From Bactrocera neohumeralis (lineage: Eukaryota; Arthropoda; Insecta; Diptera; Tephritidae), in contig NC_065921.1 in assembly GCF_024586455.1 (NCBI RefSeq), forward strand, positions 77,328,720 through 77,392,719: a stretch of 64,000 nt of DNA, written 5' to 3'. Positions 53,525-64,000 of the stretch are shown piece by piece. The notes under the pieces were generated by a model, which searched no databases, was not told where the DNA came from, and worked only from the letters and a program-made list of their open reading frames with translations. The position numbers were made by a program, and so were the translations under genes. Numbering within the stretch: position 1 is the first letter of the stretch; every line of letters starts with the position of its first letter.

Positions 53525-54620
53525 CAGGGTTGTCCAATAAGAGCGATATGATTTCTTTTGAAAAGATAACACATTAAATGTTAAAGAAATTAAATTTTTT
53601 TTAATAGAAAGTACAATCGATTTAATTATCAAATGACCTCCACGACTTCCTTTGCCTGAACAATTTCGATGAACCCAATTTTCGAGTACTTTTTCCAATA
53701 AATCAAGTCGTATGTCATGAATAGCGCATTCAATATTGGCTTCTAAAGCTTGAGTAGAATCTGGTTTATTGCTAAAGACCAATGACTTCAAATAACCACA
53801 CAAGAAATAACAATTTTGTTTTATCCCAACTTCCCAATGAATGCCACGATTTCTTAAAATAATCGAATCTCCAAACTTTTGTCGCAATAATTTGGTTGTT
53901 ACTCGTGCTTTGTGGCTCATAGCCCCAACTCGTTGGAACTAGATATTGTCAAGATCAACTTCTTCCAATTGCGGCTATAAAAAATTGGTTATCACCATTC
54001 TATGCTGCTCTACATTGACAGTAAAGTTGCCACCAGCTTTATTTCGAAAGAAGTACAGGCCGAGGATGCCAGCAAACTATCAATTTAGGTGAATGCAATG
54101 GTTGTTCATGAATAATTTTCGAATTTTCTTCGCATCAAAATCGACAGTTTGGTTTACTTACCGCACCACTCAGATGAAAGTGAGCCTGATCTGAGAACAA
54201 GATTTTCTTATAATTCGTTTATCGTTATCAAGTTGTTCAAAGGCAAAATCAGTAAATTCGCGATGTTTATGGTGGTCCAACAATGGCTTCGTTTCTTTAG
54301 TGAGAACAGTTCTATACGGATGCAAACGCAAATCTTTTCTCGAAATCCGTCAGGTTGTGGCTTAAGACTGTCCAAATTTTTGAGAGCGTCTTGGAATCGA
54401 CAAATTGCGGTCTCCAGCAATACTTGCCTGAACGGCAGCAATATTGTACCTACTTCGAGCGGTTCTTTGCTTTTTGGCATCTGAACACTATGTAAAAAAA
54501 TCTGAAATGCTTAGTAATGCAGCCAGTTAATGCGCTGCATTTCGTCCACATCAAGGTCGCGGTCCGTGGTGCGAACAATGAAATTACTAGTAACATTTTG
54601 CGCACAATTACACCGAACCA
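53525..54620 (-). mobile_element. Mariner-superfamily element, one end kept
   Basis: The plus-strand left edge CAGGGTTGTCCAATAAGAGC, next to TA (53523-53524), is the inverted repeat related to 22908's ACGGGTTTTTCAATA. Minus-strand transposase in order: RYNIAAVQASIAGDRNLSIP and RRSQKFGQ (54370-54450), a K.LLDHHKHREFTDFAFEQL segment (54230-54290), KILFSDQAHFHLSGAVSKPN (54150-54215, first catalytic Asp kept), a GLYFF.NKAGGNFTVN.EQHR stretch, and VDLDNI.FQRVGAMSHKARV (second Asp replaced, 53900-53960). It ends with frame 53393-53920: LLRQKFGDSIILRNRGIHWE, YFLCGYLKSLVFSNKPDSTQ, ALEANIECAIHDI and GSRGGHL. The RSCDLTP segment has become IHWEVGI. The far end was not found. Inactive. Confidence 0.88.
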
Positions 54621-55024
54621 CTTACAGTTAATACAAAAGCAAATTGGAAGAGCGTGAGCGGCTTACGCCAAAAATTAATCGAGTTGAAGCCGTTGAAAAG
54701 CTTCAGCTCTTAAGCACAACTTTCCTCGCAGCATTTAACGTGCCAATTTTATGAAGAGAAGCTGAAACGAATTATGAAACACATAAAACTGTAGGTGATG
54801 GGGAAAATAATATACAAGTACATATAATAATTCAAACTTAAATTGAGACAAGTGAGCTTTCGATAATGATGAATATCAATTCCTTTTCCTAGCGCTTTAC
54901 CTCAACTCTCCGATACACTTGCTTTTTCGTAAACGTAAGAACACTTCGTAGCGCTTTCGAACAGAAGTCATTCACATCACACTTCCCTGTTTCGCAAAAA
55001 CAATCGATATTAGCATAACTATAG
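54621..55024. other. Intergenic DNA, nothing recognised
   Basis: This may contain the lost right end of the preceding transposon. No inverted repeat could be matched. Confidence 0.45.
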
Positions 55025-56125
55025 CTATTTAGTTTTTATACTCTCGCAACAATGTTGCTAAGGAGAGTATTATAGTTTTGTTCACATAACGGTTGTTTGT
55101 AAGTCCTAAAACTAAAAGAGTCAGATATAGGGTTATGTATACCAAAGTGATCAGGGTGACGAGTAGAGTCGAAATCCGGATGTCTGTCTGTCCGTCCGTC
55201 CGTCTGTCCGTCTGTCCGTCCGTCTGTCTGTCCGTCCGTGCAAGCTGTAACTTGAGTAAAAATTGAGATATCATGATGAAACTGGTACACGTATTCCTTG
55301 GCTCTATAAGAAGGTTAACTTCGAAGATGGGCAAAATCGGCCAACTGCCACGCCCACAAAATGGCGGAAACCGAAAACCTATAAAGTGTCATAACTAAGC
55401 CATAAATAAAGATATTAAAGTGAAATTTGGCACCAGGGATCGCATTAGGGAGGGGCATATTTGGTCGCAATGTTTTTGGAAAAGTGGGCGTGGCCCCGCC
55501 CCCTTCTAAGTTTTTTGTACATATCTCGGAAACTAATATAGCTATATAAACCAAACTCTACAGAGTCGTTTTCTTCAGGCATTTTCATATACAGTTCAAA
55601 AATGGAAGAAATCGGATAATAACCACGCCCACCTCCCATACAAAGGTTATGTTGAAAATCACTAAAAGTGCGTTAACGGACTAACAAAAAACGTCAGAAA
55701 CACTAAATTTTACAGAAGAAATGGCAGAAGGAAGCTGCACCCAGGCTTTTTTTAAATTGAAAATGGGCGTGGCCTCGCCCACTTATGGACCAAAAACCGT
55801 ATCTCAGGAACTACTAGACCGATTTCAATGAAATTCGGTACATAATATTTTCTTAACACCCTGATGACATGTACGAAATATGGGTGAAATCGGTTCACAA
55901 CCACGCCTTCTTCCAATATAACGCTATTTTGAATTCCATCTGATGCCTTCTCTGTATAATACGAGTATAAACATTAGGAACCAATGATGATAGCGGAATA
56001 AAACTTTACAAAAATACGGTATTTGAAAAATATGTAGATGACGTATAATGAAATCTCGATTATAACTTTATCATGCGAGAGTATAAAATGTTCGGTGACA
56101 CCCGAACTTAGCCCTTCCTTACTTG
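55025..56125 (+). repeat. (GTCY)n element DR-B, mini-me-like
   Basis: A non-coding dispersed element of about 1.1 kb. It begins TTTTTATACTCTCGCAACAA with AGGAGAGTATTATAG and ends ATGCGAGAGTATAAAATG, CGGTGACACCCGAACTTAGC and CCTTACTTGTTTTAGTA. TACTCTCGCA near the start and TGCGAGAGTA near the end are inverted complements. A (GTCT/GTCC)n tract lies at 55180-55237, after GAGTAGAGTCGAAATCCGGATG. Further in are repeated ACCACGCCCAC / GGGCGTGG words. Microsatellite-bearing dipteran elements called mini-me share the GTCY tract. The orientation and exact class here are inferred. A fragment sits at 50560-50645. Confidence 0.8.
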
Positions 56126-58079
56126 TTTTAGTATCGATTTGGTCCTGGTCTGAATCTACGAGTTTTCGATTGCCAGTTACTAAAATATTCAGTTATCTAC
56201 ACAATTATGATATTTGAATGCTCTTTTTCGCCCAAATATGTTGAGAAACGTCTGCTAAAAATTTTTCTAATCATCTATTTTTTTCAGTACTGAGGTAAGG
56301 TATTTTGAAATAGGGTTTTTTAATGAAACAACCTCGCAAGATGATAGTGTGATAAAGAAATCGATATCCTCAATAAGAATATAACTTAATGCTTATGCCT
56401 TCATTTCTTCTTACACTTTTGAATTATCTGAATATTAAATATGTATGTATGTATAATATTTAATTGCCCTCGATCTTTTGTCGAATGGCCTTCCGTTAAG
56501 CTTCACTTTCAGTTGAGTTTTCCTGAAACCATGCTTACTGGCAGTTATTGCCACAACTTTTCTTAGTACCAATTCCTATCATGCCTACAATAACTTTTTC
56601 CATTAATTTTTCGAAGAAATTGTTCTTCTTGTTCATTTCCCACTTAGTAGAATACTAGTATTTTTCATTGATTCTTGAAATGATTAAGTCTTTATACCTA
56701 CATCACTGTTCCTTTCGCTCTTTTCCTTGTGTTCTCAGAATGGTAAAATGTTTTTATTGGCAGATGTTCATAGAATCCAGCGCAAAATAATACTTATATG
56801 AGCTTTTTGTAGACACCGTTCCACTATCTCTGGTACACATAATCGTCGTGTGTTGCTTAAATATTAGAAAACTCACCTTTTCCAGCAACTGGTAGGTCAA
56901 CTTTGCAAGACTGTGTATGCGCTTCTTCGAAGAATAAGAAGGAACATTGAAAGGATTTATAAAGGCTAACTCCTATTGGTATGGTTTTATGGTTGTGAAC
57001 CAAACAGTTGAACGATAAAGCTTCCTGATAGACTGAGTCTTTAATTTATAGTAAATGAAAATGAAATCCTCCAAAATATATTCACACTAAGTTCAAAGCA
57101 ATAACCTATGAACAAAACCTAAAGAAAGTATATTATTTCAGAAAGATTCTAAGAATACCGAGGACTGCCTCAACAAAGCGTTTCAAGACAAATGCTCGGA
57201 ACCGCACAGAACTGCTAAATAATTTCTAATAATACCGTCGATTTTAAAATTAGCTGAACTGTAAAATGAGACTAGTTAAAATTACTCTCGATCAGATATC
57301 AGGTGAAACTACTATAGTATTTATTATTATCAGACACCCTCAGAAAATACCTTTATGTTTATATCTGCCTTCGAAGACCATGAACGGAAGTAAACAACTG
57401 TATATACTTTAATCATAAAAATTAAAAATAACGTCTTCAGAGTTTGCTCCTCTTTTCATGCATTTTTCATACCCTAATTATGGAAAAATAGTTTTACCCT
57501 CCCTATCCCACGACACCATGCAACTTTGCAACTTTGCGTCCGTGGGAAATTGCCTTTGAGTTATGAAATGAGAATAAATTGCGGTTTTCTTATTATTTTC
57601 TTTGCGCGCTCATCTTAATAATTTTCCGATTCGTTGCGCCAGGATTAAGGCTGTCAGAAATTGAATGAAGCTGCAGCAGCTGCAAGAGCTGCAAATAAAG
57701 TTGTTAAGCTGGTAGTTGCAACAACAATAAAAAAACCAGCAGCTAAAGCCAAAGAAGAGCAAAGTCAGGCCATCAACTATATTTTGCTATAAATACCAGG
57801 ATGGAAGGAGAATGGGTATATGTTTGTATGTGTGGCTACTAAAGTATTCGGTGTTAGCGCGCGGGATTGACCGTCATAAAAATTAGATTGTCGGGGTTTA
57901 AGATTAACTAAAATGTTTTTGTTGGTTATCATCTCGATTCGATTCTACTCTGCTTTGGTGGAATTCCTAAAAAATTCATCAACCAATGATAGGCTAAATT
58001 TGATTTCATGTACATCGGAACTCTCATCAGGGACGTTTGTGTGAGATATCTGTTCTCCGATTTAAGGAGAAAAAAGGAA
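56126..58079. other. AT-rich intergenic DNA, no gene recognised
   Basis: There is no open frame above 60 codons. ATAGGGTTTTTTAATGAAAC at 56312 resembles the left inverted repeat of the 22908/33383 family but has no transposase after it. GCTGCAGCAGCTGCAAGAGC lies at 57670-57689. Nothing else was recognised. Confidence 0.5.
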
Positions 58080-58379
58080 AGCTATAGAGTTCGTGGGTTC
58101 GAAAAACGCTTTTTACTCGACAGTCCGTGTTGCTTTACTCCTCCATCAACCGCGATTACTTCTAAAATACAGAGCCGCAACATAATCTTCAAGTCGCTGT
58201 TCGTCAGTCCCTAAAGAAAGAAGAAGTAAGCGTTGTCAACAATATAGAAAGCCATCCGCGGGACGGTGAGAAAGTACGCTGCAACGATATGGTCGCCTGG
58301 ATGTAGTGAAACGCAGACGAAGAAGCTTCAGACATGTCAAAATACAGCAGAAACCAAGAAAATATCCCTGCAGTCGTCT
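58080..58379. other. Possible upstream part of J4 copy
   Basis: The plus strand contains broken coding-like stretches (VAVRQSLKKEEVSVVNNIES and HPRDGEKVRCND) that run into the J4 piece, but I could not match them to a known RT segment. Confidence 0.3.
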
Positions 58380-58870
58380 GCTTGAAGCGCAGCCGCCTCC
58401 TAGGAACATAAAGAGATCTCTCCTTAGTTAAGTCGACAACATCGAAGAGTACGCCGACAAGCCTTCGGACACAATAAACTATAGACATGCACTCAACGCC
58501 ATTCGTAGTTGAGCCAACAACACCTTTACCAACTCCCTACAAAAGAAAGACGCATTTGGAGTCAACGCAGACGAAGAACTCAAGTTGCTCCGAGAATCTA
58601 TAAGTACCCTTCAGCAACTACTTTCTTGTTACTTTAGCAGGTTTAATTCCTACTAAACCAAAATGGATCCAGACATACCAAATGTATATTCAGCGTGCAA
58701 TGAGTCTCCGCTTAACTCTAATCACCACTTTGCAAGCCCAGCGAACACATTTCATGAAAAGAGGTATGTTCTTTCTATGATCCAAGACCGTCGAAACTGC
58801 ACGTATCCCGAACCTACCATTAGAAGACTTCGATGACAGGTAACCCAAGCCTTACCATCCAAGCGGGGAC
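58380..58870 (+). mobile_element. J4 Jockey-like C-terminus
   Basis: Sense translation reads LLEAQPPPRNIKRSLL, VDNIEEYADKPSDTINYRHA, LNAIRS (58380-58510), then ADEELKLLRESISTLQQLLS and CYFSRFNSY (58570-58650), MDPDIPNVYSACNESPLNSN and HHFASPA (58660-58740). At the end is an LEDFDDR stretch. In the intact family this is PPP.R...RSL..Y...I, then E..LPR.TR.TLAQLRSGYC, then a zinc-knuckle-like C.AC..SPHDTNHLF.CPA; here a Cys and the second His are changed. No RNase H follows, which separates this family from J1-J3. The same segment is antisense at 61640-61990. Confidence 0.8.
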
Positions 58871-58916
58871 TAGTTAATCGCTGCAACAACAAGGAGATAA
58901 TTGAACACAGGGTACA

Positions 58917-59345
58917 AGGTTAGGTTAGTCTGGTTGGCCAGATGCTTAGAGCGTAGTCTTGCCAATGCTGGACAAGTGCACAAGAGATGCTCCATTGCCT
59001 CCCTGGTGCCTTGCGCTAGACATTTCCTGCAGTCTTCTCGAGCTGTTTCTGTTCCATTTTTGGCAACCTCGTATACTATTTCATTGCCCTCGATGCTTTT
59101 GTGACTTGGCAACCAGTAGAAGTGAAATTACTCGCTTCTGGCAACACTTTCGACCGCTGTCCTGTTTCCCAAGACACTTCTGGCCGATATGCGTTACGAG
59201 GTTACTGCCTTGATTGCTACGTAGATGTTGACTCTGGAATTGCCTGTAGGTGCATTAGAGGTCAGCTACGCAGCTTTCGCAATAGCAAAGACCTCAGCTT
59301 GAAAAATACTGCAGTGGTCAGACAGTCGACAGCATATCCCCGCAC
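58917..59345 (-). mobile_element. J1 RNase H to 3' end fragment
   Basis: The left edge AAGGTTAGGTTAGTCTGGTTGG is the complement of the J1 3' terminus. Just right of it the minus strand encodes, reading leftward from about 59300: VNIYVAIKA-type remnants of the third RNase H motif, SVLGKQDSG, VISLLLVAKS, frame 58870-59112 with SHKSIEGNEIVYEVAKNGTE (last RNase H motif, AD.LA now VYEVA), REDCRKCLAQGTREAMEHLL and CTCPALARLRSKHLANQTN. The C..C...H..C cluster after RNase H is intact here, unlike in the other copies. Most of the usual 3' untranslated segment is absent, so the end is joined almost directly to the coding part. Confidence 0.85.
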
Positions 59346-60789
59346 CAACTCAATTTTCGAGAGAAGAAGTTTTACTTTGTCTACCTTGAACAGCTCTTAG
59401 ATCATCACATTGTCATCTTCCAAACCCGACACTTCGGGATTCACAAGCCTGCACGGGATTTGCGATTCTAGTGCCAATAGAAAGGCTTCAAACTTGTATG
59501 CAGCGGGTTAAAAACCTTTTAGACACCATTTATTAGCACAAAAGCAGGCCAACCGCCAGGCACAGCCTGGCAGCAACTTTATTGAAGTTAAAATTACTAA
59601 TGCCAGCAACAGAAAAGTATCACAGCAACAGCGCTACATACTTATAACCTGTCACTGCAGCAACATATCACTAAATCTGTCAGTAATTTCCGCTCGATGG
59701 CGGCGCTTTGAGAATGAGATATTCCAGAACGCGTTAGACTTGCACGCAAGTAGACCGGTGGCTGGGTCATAAAGGAGAAAATGCAAAGCGCAGAGAGAGG
59801 CGCAGGAAGTAGTGTTGCGTGGAGAAAAATTAATAAAGTTGCTAGCCACTGAAGTGGATGAATGAGCTCGTCGAAAAAAAACAGGAACGCAGCAAATTGA
59901 TTGAGCTGGCAAATAAAAGCACACGAGTTTAACGACGAAGCGTGCAGCAGTCGCCAGCGTCGGACCATAAATTCAACTATGAAAATGCAATAGGCAAATC
60001 AATTTCAAGACCAAGCAATCCAATTAGACGCCTGACCGCAATGCGCCGAAACGCGTCGGGTACAATGTTGTGCGGCCGCTGGTCCGCGTGACATCGTACA
60101 CTTGAAATTGAGGCAACCTGTGGCAGTCGCGACAGCAAGCGCACAAACTATGCGAGAGAGAGGTAATGCGTTTTTGCCAAAGCAACAATAACCACATGTT
60201 GCTGGCAACATAACAGAAAAAAGTACTTTGACTATTGCTATTTGGTATTGCTTAAGCCTTCTCCTGAGCTTCAAGCTCCGAGCTCGGTGCTGTTGCAACC
60301 AGGTTTGTAGATTTGTGGCTTTCGCCTATTGAAACCAGTTTGCTTTCGATTATTTGCAATGCAATGCGCTGCTGTGCGCTGCTATGCAAGTGATTCGCAG
60401 GCTTCGCATTTCGTGAATGTCTGCGCTGCGAAATCGTGGCATCATAACTAATACGAAATGCAAATGAGAAGCATTTATTTTGCACACTCAAACTCACACA
60501 CACCGGGCCATTAGCCTACAAAGGAAATTGTTGAGAAAGCAGATATGTATTCGATTGATGAGACCGAATATGGGCAGCAATTTCAAATTCTAAATAACTG
60601 CGTCTAGCGTTAACTAGTTGTAACTAGAAGTTTCTAGTTTTGCTCACATAGCGATTTTTTGTGAGAATATAAAGAAAATTAGTTAAGAAGGAATTTATTC
60701 ACATATGAACATATCTCTAAACATTTATAATGGACATAATCATTAATTAAACATAATATTCCCAACTCTTCTTAATTAACTTTACAAAA
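59346..60789. other. Non-coding DNA, GC-richer at 59500-60450
   Basis: Overlapping frames of 83-108 codons on the minus strand have no recognisable domain. AAACGCGTCGGGTACAATG and GTGCGGCCGCTGGTCCGCG near 60052-60090 mark a GC-rich island. TAACTAGTTGTAACTAGAAG with TTCTAG lies near 60613-60638. No transposon was recognised. Confidence 0.5.
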
Positions 60790-61310
60790 GTATTTTTCTT
60801 CTTCGGCACTACAACTCGGTTGTAATAAAACGGGAATGAGAGAGTACATAAAACTTCGCTCTATTGGCGCTATTATTGGAAGGCCACGTCATTCTTCCCT
60901 TCCAGTTTCAACAAGGTTCTATGCAGCTTGGTCCTTTCATTGGATGCATGGGTATCTTTCCCTCCGTTGTTCAACCATTCGTCTCGAATCGAAGAAGCTT
61001 TTCGTTGAAGTTTTATCTTCCATTGGACAACATGACTATCCGCGTGCAATGGTGAAATTTTTTGTCCTTGACATATGTCACTGTTGACCGTAGTACTTCG
61101 ATAGTTCGTGGATAATTTATCGATATCCATCGAACCAGAATAAACAAAACAACGCGGAAAACGTTCTCTCTAATGCTCCAATTGCTTTTTCAACTTGGTT
61201 CGTCTTTGCCAATATTTTTGCATCGCGTATTAAGACGGGAATAATGAGAGACTTATAGAGCGTAATTTTCTGCTTCTCAATTGCCTACCGATCTTAAAGT
61301 TAAAAGAGTT
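60790..61310 (-). mobile_element. RTE-clade RT C-terminus, divergent copy
   Basis: On the minus strand: KITLYKSLIIPVLIRDAKIL (61190-61270; the family's LYG.E.W has become IRDAKIL), a VEKAIGALERTFSALF segment in the place of ALG.FERK.LRKIYG, then YRWIIHELSKYYG-like remnants, frame 60873-61130 and RWKDQ-like RMVEQRRERYPC words. At the left edge ACAACTCGGTTGTAATAAAA preceded by TTCTTCTTCGGCACT (60798) looks like the antisense 3' end. Stops and shifts are frequent. The family is related to, but more diverged than, the other RTE copies. Confidence 0.65.
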
Positions 61311-61639
61311 TATCTGCGCATGATTCTCAAGTCCATACAAATAATGGGGAGTCAGGATTGTATAGCTTGGCATGAACTCATCATAAAGCAAATAGGAGAG
61401 AATTACTTTTGCTTGGAAGGAATTATACAATTTTGGGTTCCTCTCTTTCCTCCATTGATCTACACAAGTTTTAATACCTTGGGCTTATGCCAGGAAGAAA
61501 ACTTTTGTAGAAATCAAATGTTCTATTATGTTGTATTCTTCCAAAAGCATTCCGTTAGTCCTACGAAATCATTGAAAATTCAATGTTGTTTGGAACTCTA
61601 CAATCTTTGTCTTTCGGGTACCTAATCTTCGTTAGGATA
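61311..61639. other. Intergenic DNA with one small frame
   Basis: A 114-codon plus frame (61281-61625) overlaps the RTE edge and has no recognisable domain. No other feature was seen. Confidence 0.45.
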
Positions 61640-62700
61640 GTAAGGATTAGATAAGTTTTCATCGAAGTTATTCAACGATATGTCCAGGAAATGCGCAATT
61701 TCGACAGGGCGGGACCATAAGGAGATTAATGTCAGATGGGTAGGGTAAGCAGGGCATGTAAGGAGGTGGTTAGTGTCATGTGGGACACGCTGGATATATG
61801 TTTGACATGTCAGGGTTGATTCTGGATAGGAAGCAGAACGAAGCTGGGTCACTCTCAATTCTTGCGACAACTCGAGCTCTTCGTCTGCAATGGGTGTGGG
61901 TTTGACTCCAAGTACGCCATTCACTGAAAGGAAGTCGGTGAAGGTGTTAATGGCTACACTGTGAATGGGCGTCAGTGAATGTCTGAATTTTTTTGCGTCC
62001 GCAGTCTTGTAGGTGTTTTGTTTTATGACGTCGACGTAGTTGAGGAGTACCTCTTGATGCTTCTAGCAGGCGGTTCCGCTCCAAGCAGGTGACTACAGGG
62101 ATGTTCATTATGCTCCTTAACTGGGAGCATATGGACCTCAATGTGCAGGAATTCGATTCTGCGTTTCACTGCATCCAGTCTACCATATTGGTGCGGGGTA
62201 GTTAAGGACCGGCCGGTCGATTGCCCTGTATGTTTTTGACAACGTTTCTTTGTCTTTTTCCCAAGTGATGCCGGCTAGCGACTTGAGGATTTTGTTGCGG
62301 CTCTGTACTTTGGCAATAATCGTTGTCGTGTGAGGAGTGAAGGAGCATAGGCTGTCGAATGTGACACCTAAAATCTCAGGGTTATCGACAGTCAGAATTT
62401 TAACGCCATCGACTACAATACTAAGATCAAGTCTGTACTTCTTCGTCCAGTTATTGAATATGGTCGCTGTGGATTAAGTGAGGGAGAGTGTTAGGTTCCG
62501 TGCAGTTAAGAAGGAAGAAAGGTCGGAGAGATAACCGTTTACGTTTGAGCACATGCCATCGATTCCATTGTCCGACGTCATTATCGTGCAGTCATTAGCG
62601 TACAAGGTGATAGAAATTCTCTCTGGTGGTTGAGAGAGTTTCGAGATATAGAAGTTAAACAGCCTTTGTAGTTCGTTGCTTGAAGTTTCCTGGGTCTCAC
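61640..62700 (-). mobile_element. J4 Jockey-like RT with YAND plus C-terminus
   Basis: On the minus strand from about 62690: a broken LFNFYISKLSQPPERI stretch, SITLYANDCTIMTSDNGIDG (62560-62615; catalytic YADD is YAND), MCSNVNGYLSDLSSFLTARN, LTLSLT, ATIFNNWTKKYRLDLSIVVD, GVKILTVDNPEILGVTFDSL, CSFTPHTTTIIAKVQSRNKI, LKSLAGITWEKDKETLSKTY and RAIDRPVLNY.AP (62180-62440). Next are a shifted thumb and LLEASRGTPQLRRRHKTKHL (61990-62070), then frame 61622-61924: NGVLGVKPTPIADEELELSQ, THDTNHLLTCPAYPTHL-type zinc-knuckle-like words (VPHDTNHLLTCPAYPTHL), ISLWSRPVEIAHFLDISLNN. This is the most complete retrotransposon piece in the window, but still dead. Confidence 0.9.
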
Positions 62701-63011
62701 TACATTAGCAAACTGGTCCAATTTCTTTCATCTAAGCGGGCAGCTACTATAAACTAGGACTTTCTGACTCCGTGCGTAGCGTTCACAGCTGTAAGGCCAA
62801 TTAATAGCACCCTACGTTTTTTGACTTCCTTATACTGCCTATTGTTCGGGTAGTTTCAACTTTTACTATCCATTTTTTGAGATATTATTTTAAAAGGTTA
62901 TTGAACTGAAAATTACCCCAAAAATGCAGGAGTTGGGAAGACTAAGTTGTAGTAGAGCTCGCTCATTCCGTTTAATATATATCATCATATTTCATACACA
63001 CAATAAACGCT
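62701..63011. other. Intergenic DNA, nothing recognised
   Basis: Short spacer before the inverted-pair arm. No feature was recognised. Confidence 0.5.
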
Positions 63012-63545
63012 GTCAGTTCGCTGAACACCGAAGACAAGCTCGCAGTAAACCCGTTGTAGTTGAACTTAGGTGCTGTGGAAGCAGCCGAGTTGAAGTGAAG
63101 ATGCGCGCCAAAGTCTTGGCGATTAAAAGATCAATGCGATAATATTGTGCAGGCAGGTCCGGGTTGAAGTCAGAACATGGCTGAAAGCTAAGGTATGAGA
63201 ATAACAGCTGATGAGCCCACGGTTATTCCGCATGAAGTAGTCACACTCGAGTCTATAAGTAAATGTGCGCATAACTATTAATTTGCGCAGATATGCATAT
63301 AAATTATAAGATACCAATCAGCTGGGTGCGCAAAGGGCAGCTACGCATGCGCGTACGATCAAAATGTAAACATATACGCAAGTCTGATCAGGCTGCGAAA
63401 ACTAAAGGTTAATCGCGACAATGAAGAAGAATGAAGCGAATAAATTAGTAGAACGGCGGGTGGATTAAAGGCAAAAGAAGTTTGAAGAATAAGTGGTAGC
63501 AGTCAGTGTTGTGACTTGAGGACGCGCTGCAATGTCGGAGCGGAT
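63012..63545 (+). repeat. Inverted homologous segment, arm B
   Basis: This is the partner of 21695-22182 in opposite orientation, about 41 kb away. The identical 41-bp block is 63330-63370 and contains GGGCAGCTACGCATGCGCG and TACGATCAAAATGTAAA. Other matching words: GGCGATTAAAAGATCAA (63118), GGCAGGTCCGGGT (63153), CAGCTGATGAGCCC (63206), ATGAAGTAGTCACACTC (63232), GATACCAATCAGCTG (63310), AGGTTAATCGCGACAAT (63406), TGACTTGAGG (63512). Relative to arm A there are insertions near 63420-63500. An initiator-like TCAGTT at 63013 precedes the homologous part, but no gene is recognised. Confidence 0.85.
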
Positions 63546-64000
63546 GAAGTCGAAGGTGAAATGAACAGCCTAAGTAAAGCAAAACGGCGATATTAAATGA
63601 GTTTTGTTTGTTTACAGAAGGGCGCAAGGAACGCATTAAAGAACTCGTGCAAAGGAAGTAACAGTTCAATTTTTGTAATCTACTGAATGCCAAATAAGTG
63701 TTAAAGAAATATGGTACCCACTGACCATGTAAAAAATATAAGTCGACATGGAGAGAGTCGACATATTTCTTGATAATAATCCTATCATAGTGAAAGTGTA
63801 AGACTCGTTATTGCTGCACTGGGAGGTAAGAGTGCTCTTTTGATCTAGGCTTTGTTATTTGGGTTCCACATAAGTCCAACAAGCGCAAACACAAGGTCGT
63901 TCTGCCCCGAAATGAATCGTAACATATCCAGCGAGCTTCTGTGTGTTCATTATCCAATTACTACCTATTCCGTAGGACCTTAAAGTATTACCAGATATCC
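63546..64000. other. Intergenic DNA, nothing recognised
   Basis: No gene, repeat or transposon trace was recognised up to the end of the window. Confidence 0.5.

Noticed and set aside
56305..56345. Solo inverted repeat of the 22908 family
   Set aside because: ATAGGGTTTTTTAATGAAAC is similar, but there is no TA-flanked partner or transposase nearby.
1..64000. tRNA, rRNA, histone genes or CRISPR-like arrays
   Set aside because: No tRNA box A/B pairs, rRNA-like segments, histone coding or regularly spaced identical repeats were seen.

Overview
The window looks like a gene-poor, AT-rich stretch of a higher dipteran genome, most likely a tephritid-type fruit fly. The evidence is the mix of repeats: IS630-Tc1-mariner copies whose transposase has a DUF4817-like N-terminus, RTE-clade and Jockey/LOA/R1-group non-LTR retrotransposons, a (GTCY)n 'mini-me'-like element, and a dispersed repeat built from modules around the word CAGCTATATGCTATAG. 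TTG/CAG microsatellites and TGGCAAC-type words typical of fly intergenic and intronic DNA also occur. No host protein exon was recognised. Nearly every recognisable protein trace is a decayed transposon on one strand or the other, and nothing is bacterial or viral. All assignments come from reading translations and repeats by eye, without searches.

Layout. 1-480 is a pentanucleotide repeat and A-rich DNA. 485-4500 holds the modular dispersed repeat (called DR-A here) in both orientations; one copy has been hit by a Jockey-like 3' end and by a MITE with perfect 23-bp inverted repeats. 5100-6480 looks like a minus-strand promoter with one or two non-coding first exons. 6956-15600 has RTE pieces, a mariner-like piece and a Jockey-like tail. 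16665-17625 is a degenerate dimeric tandem repeat with an AAGCTTTAGAAAGCTTT core. 18110-21000 has Jockey-like tails around conserved-looking non-coding DNA. 21695-22182 is one arm of an inverted pair whose partner is 63012-63545. 22908-23910 is a 1,003-bp mariner-superfamily element with both ends and its TA duplication. 25695-43140 is a mosaic of RTE, Jockey/LOA, R1-like and mariner fragments. 46200-47640 is a mariner tail next to an ORF1-like retrotransposon piece. 49434-51470 is a mariner whose head and transposase are separated by a duplicated unit. 51737-62700 has an R1-like RT, another mariner-like copy, the (GTCY)n element and more Jockey/RTE pieces.

Repeat families used in the entries: J1, a Jockey/LOA-like element with RNase H (3439, 11163, 27227, 34110, 42555, 49093, 58917); J2, a second RNase-H family (14020, 18110, 20585, 29265); J3, a third (39700); J4, a Jockey-like element without RNase H (58380, 61640); RTE (6956, 9636, 15280, 25695, 31080, 38220, 41680, 60790). 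None appears able to make a working protein.

The most interesting items that transposon annotation does not explain are the 41-kb-separated inverted pair with a 41-bp identical block, the dimeric AAGCTT tandem repeat, the duplicated unit inside the mariner, the nested MITE whose insertion site can be read exactly, and the minus-strand promoter-like segment near 5.2-5.9 kb.
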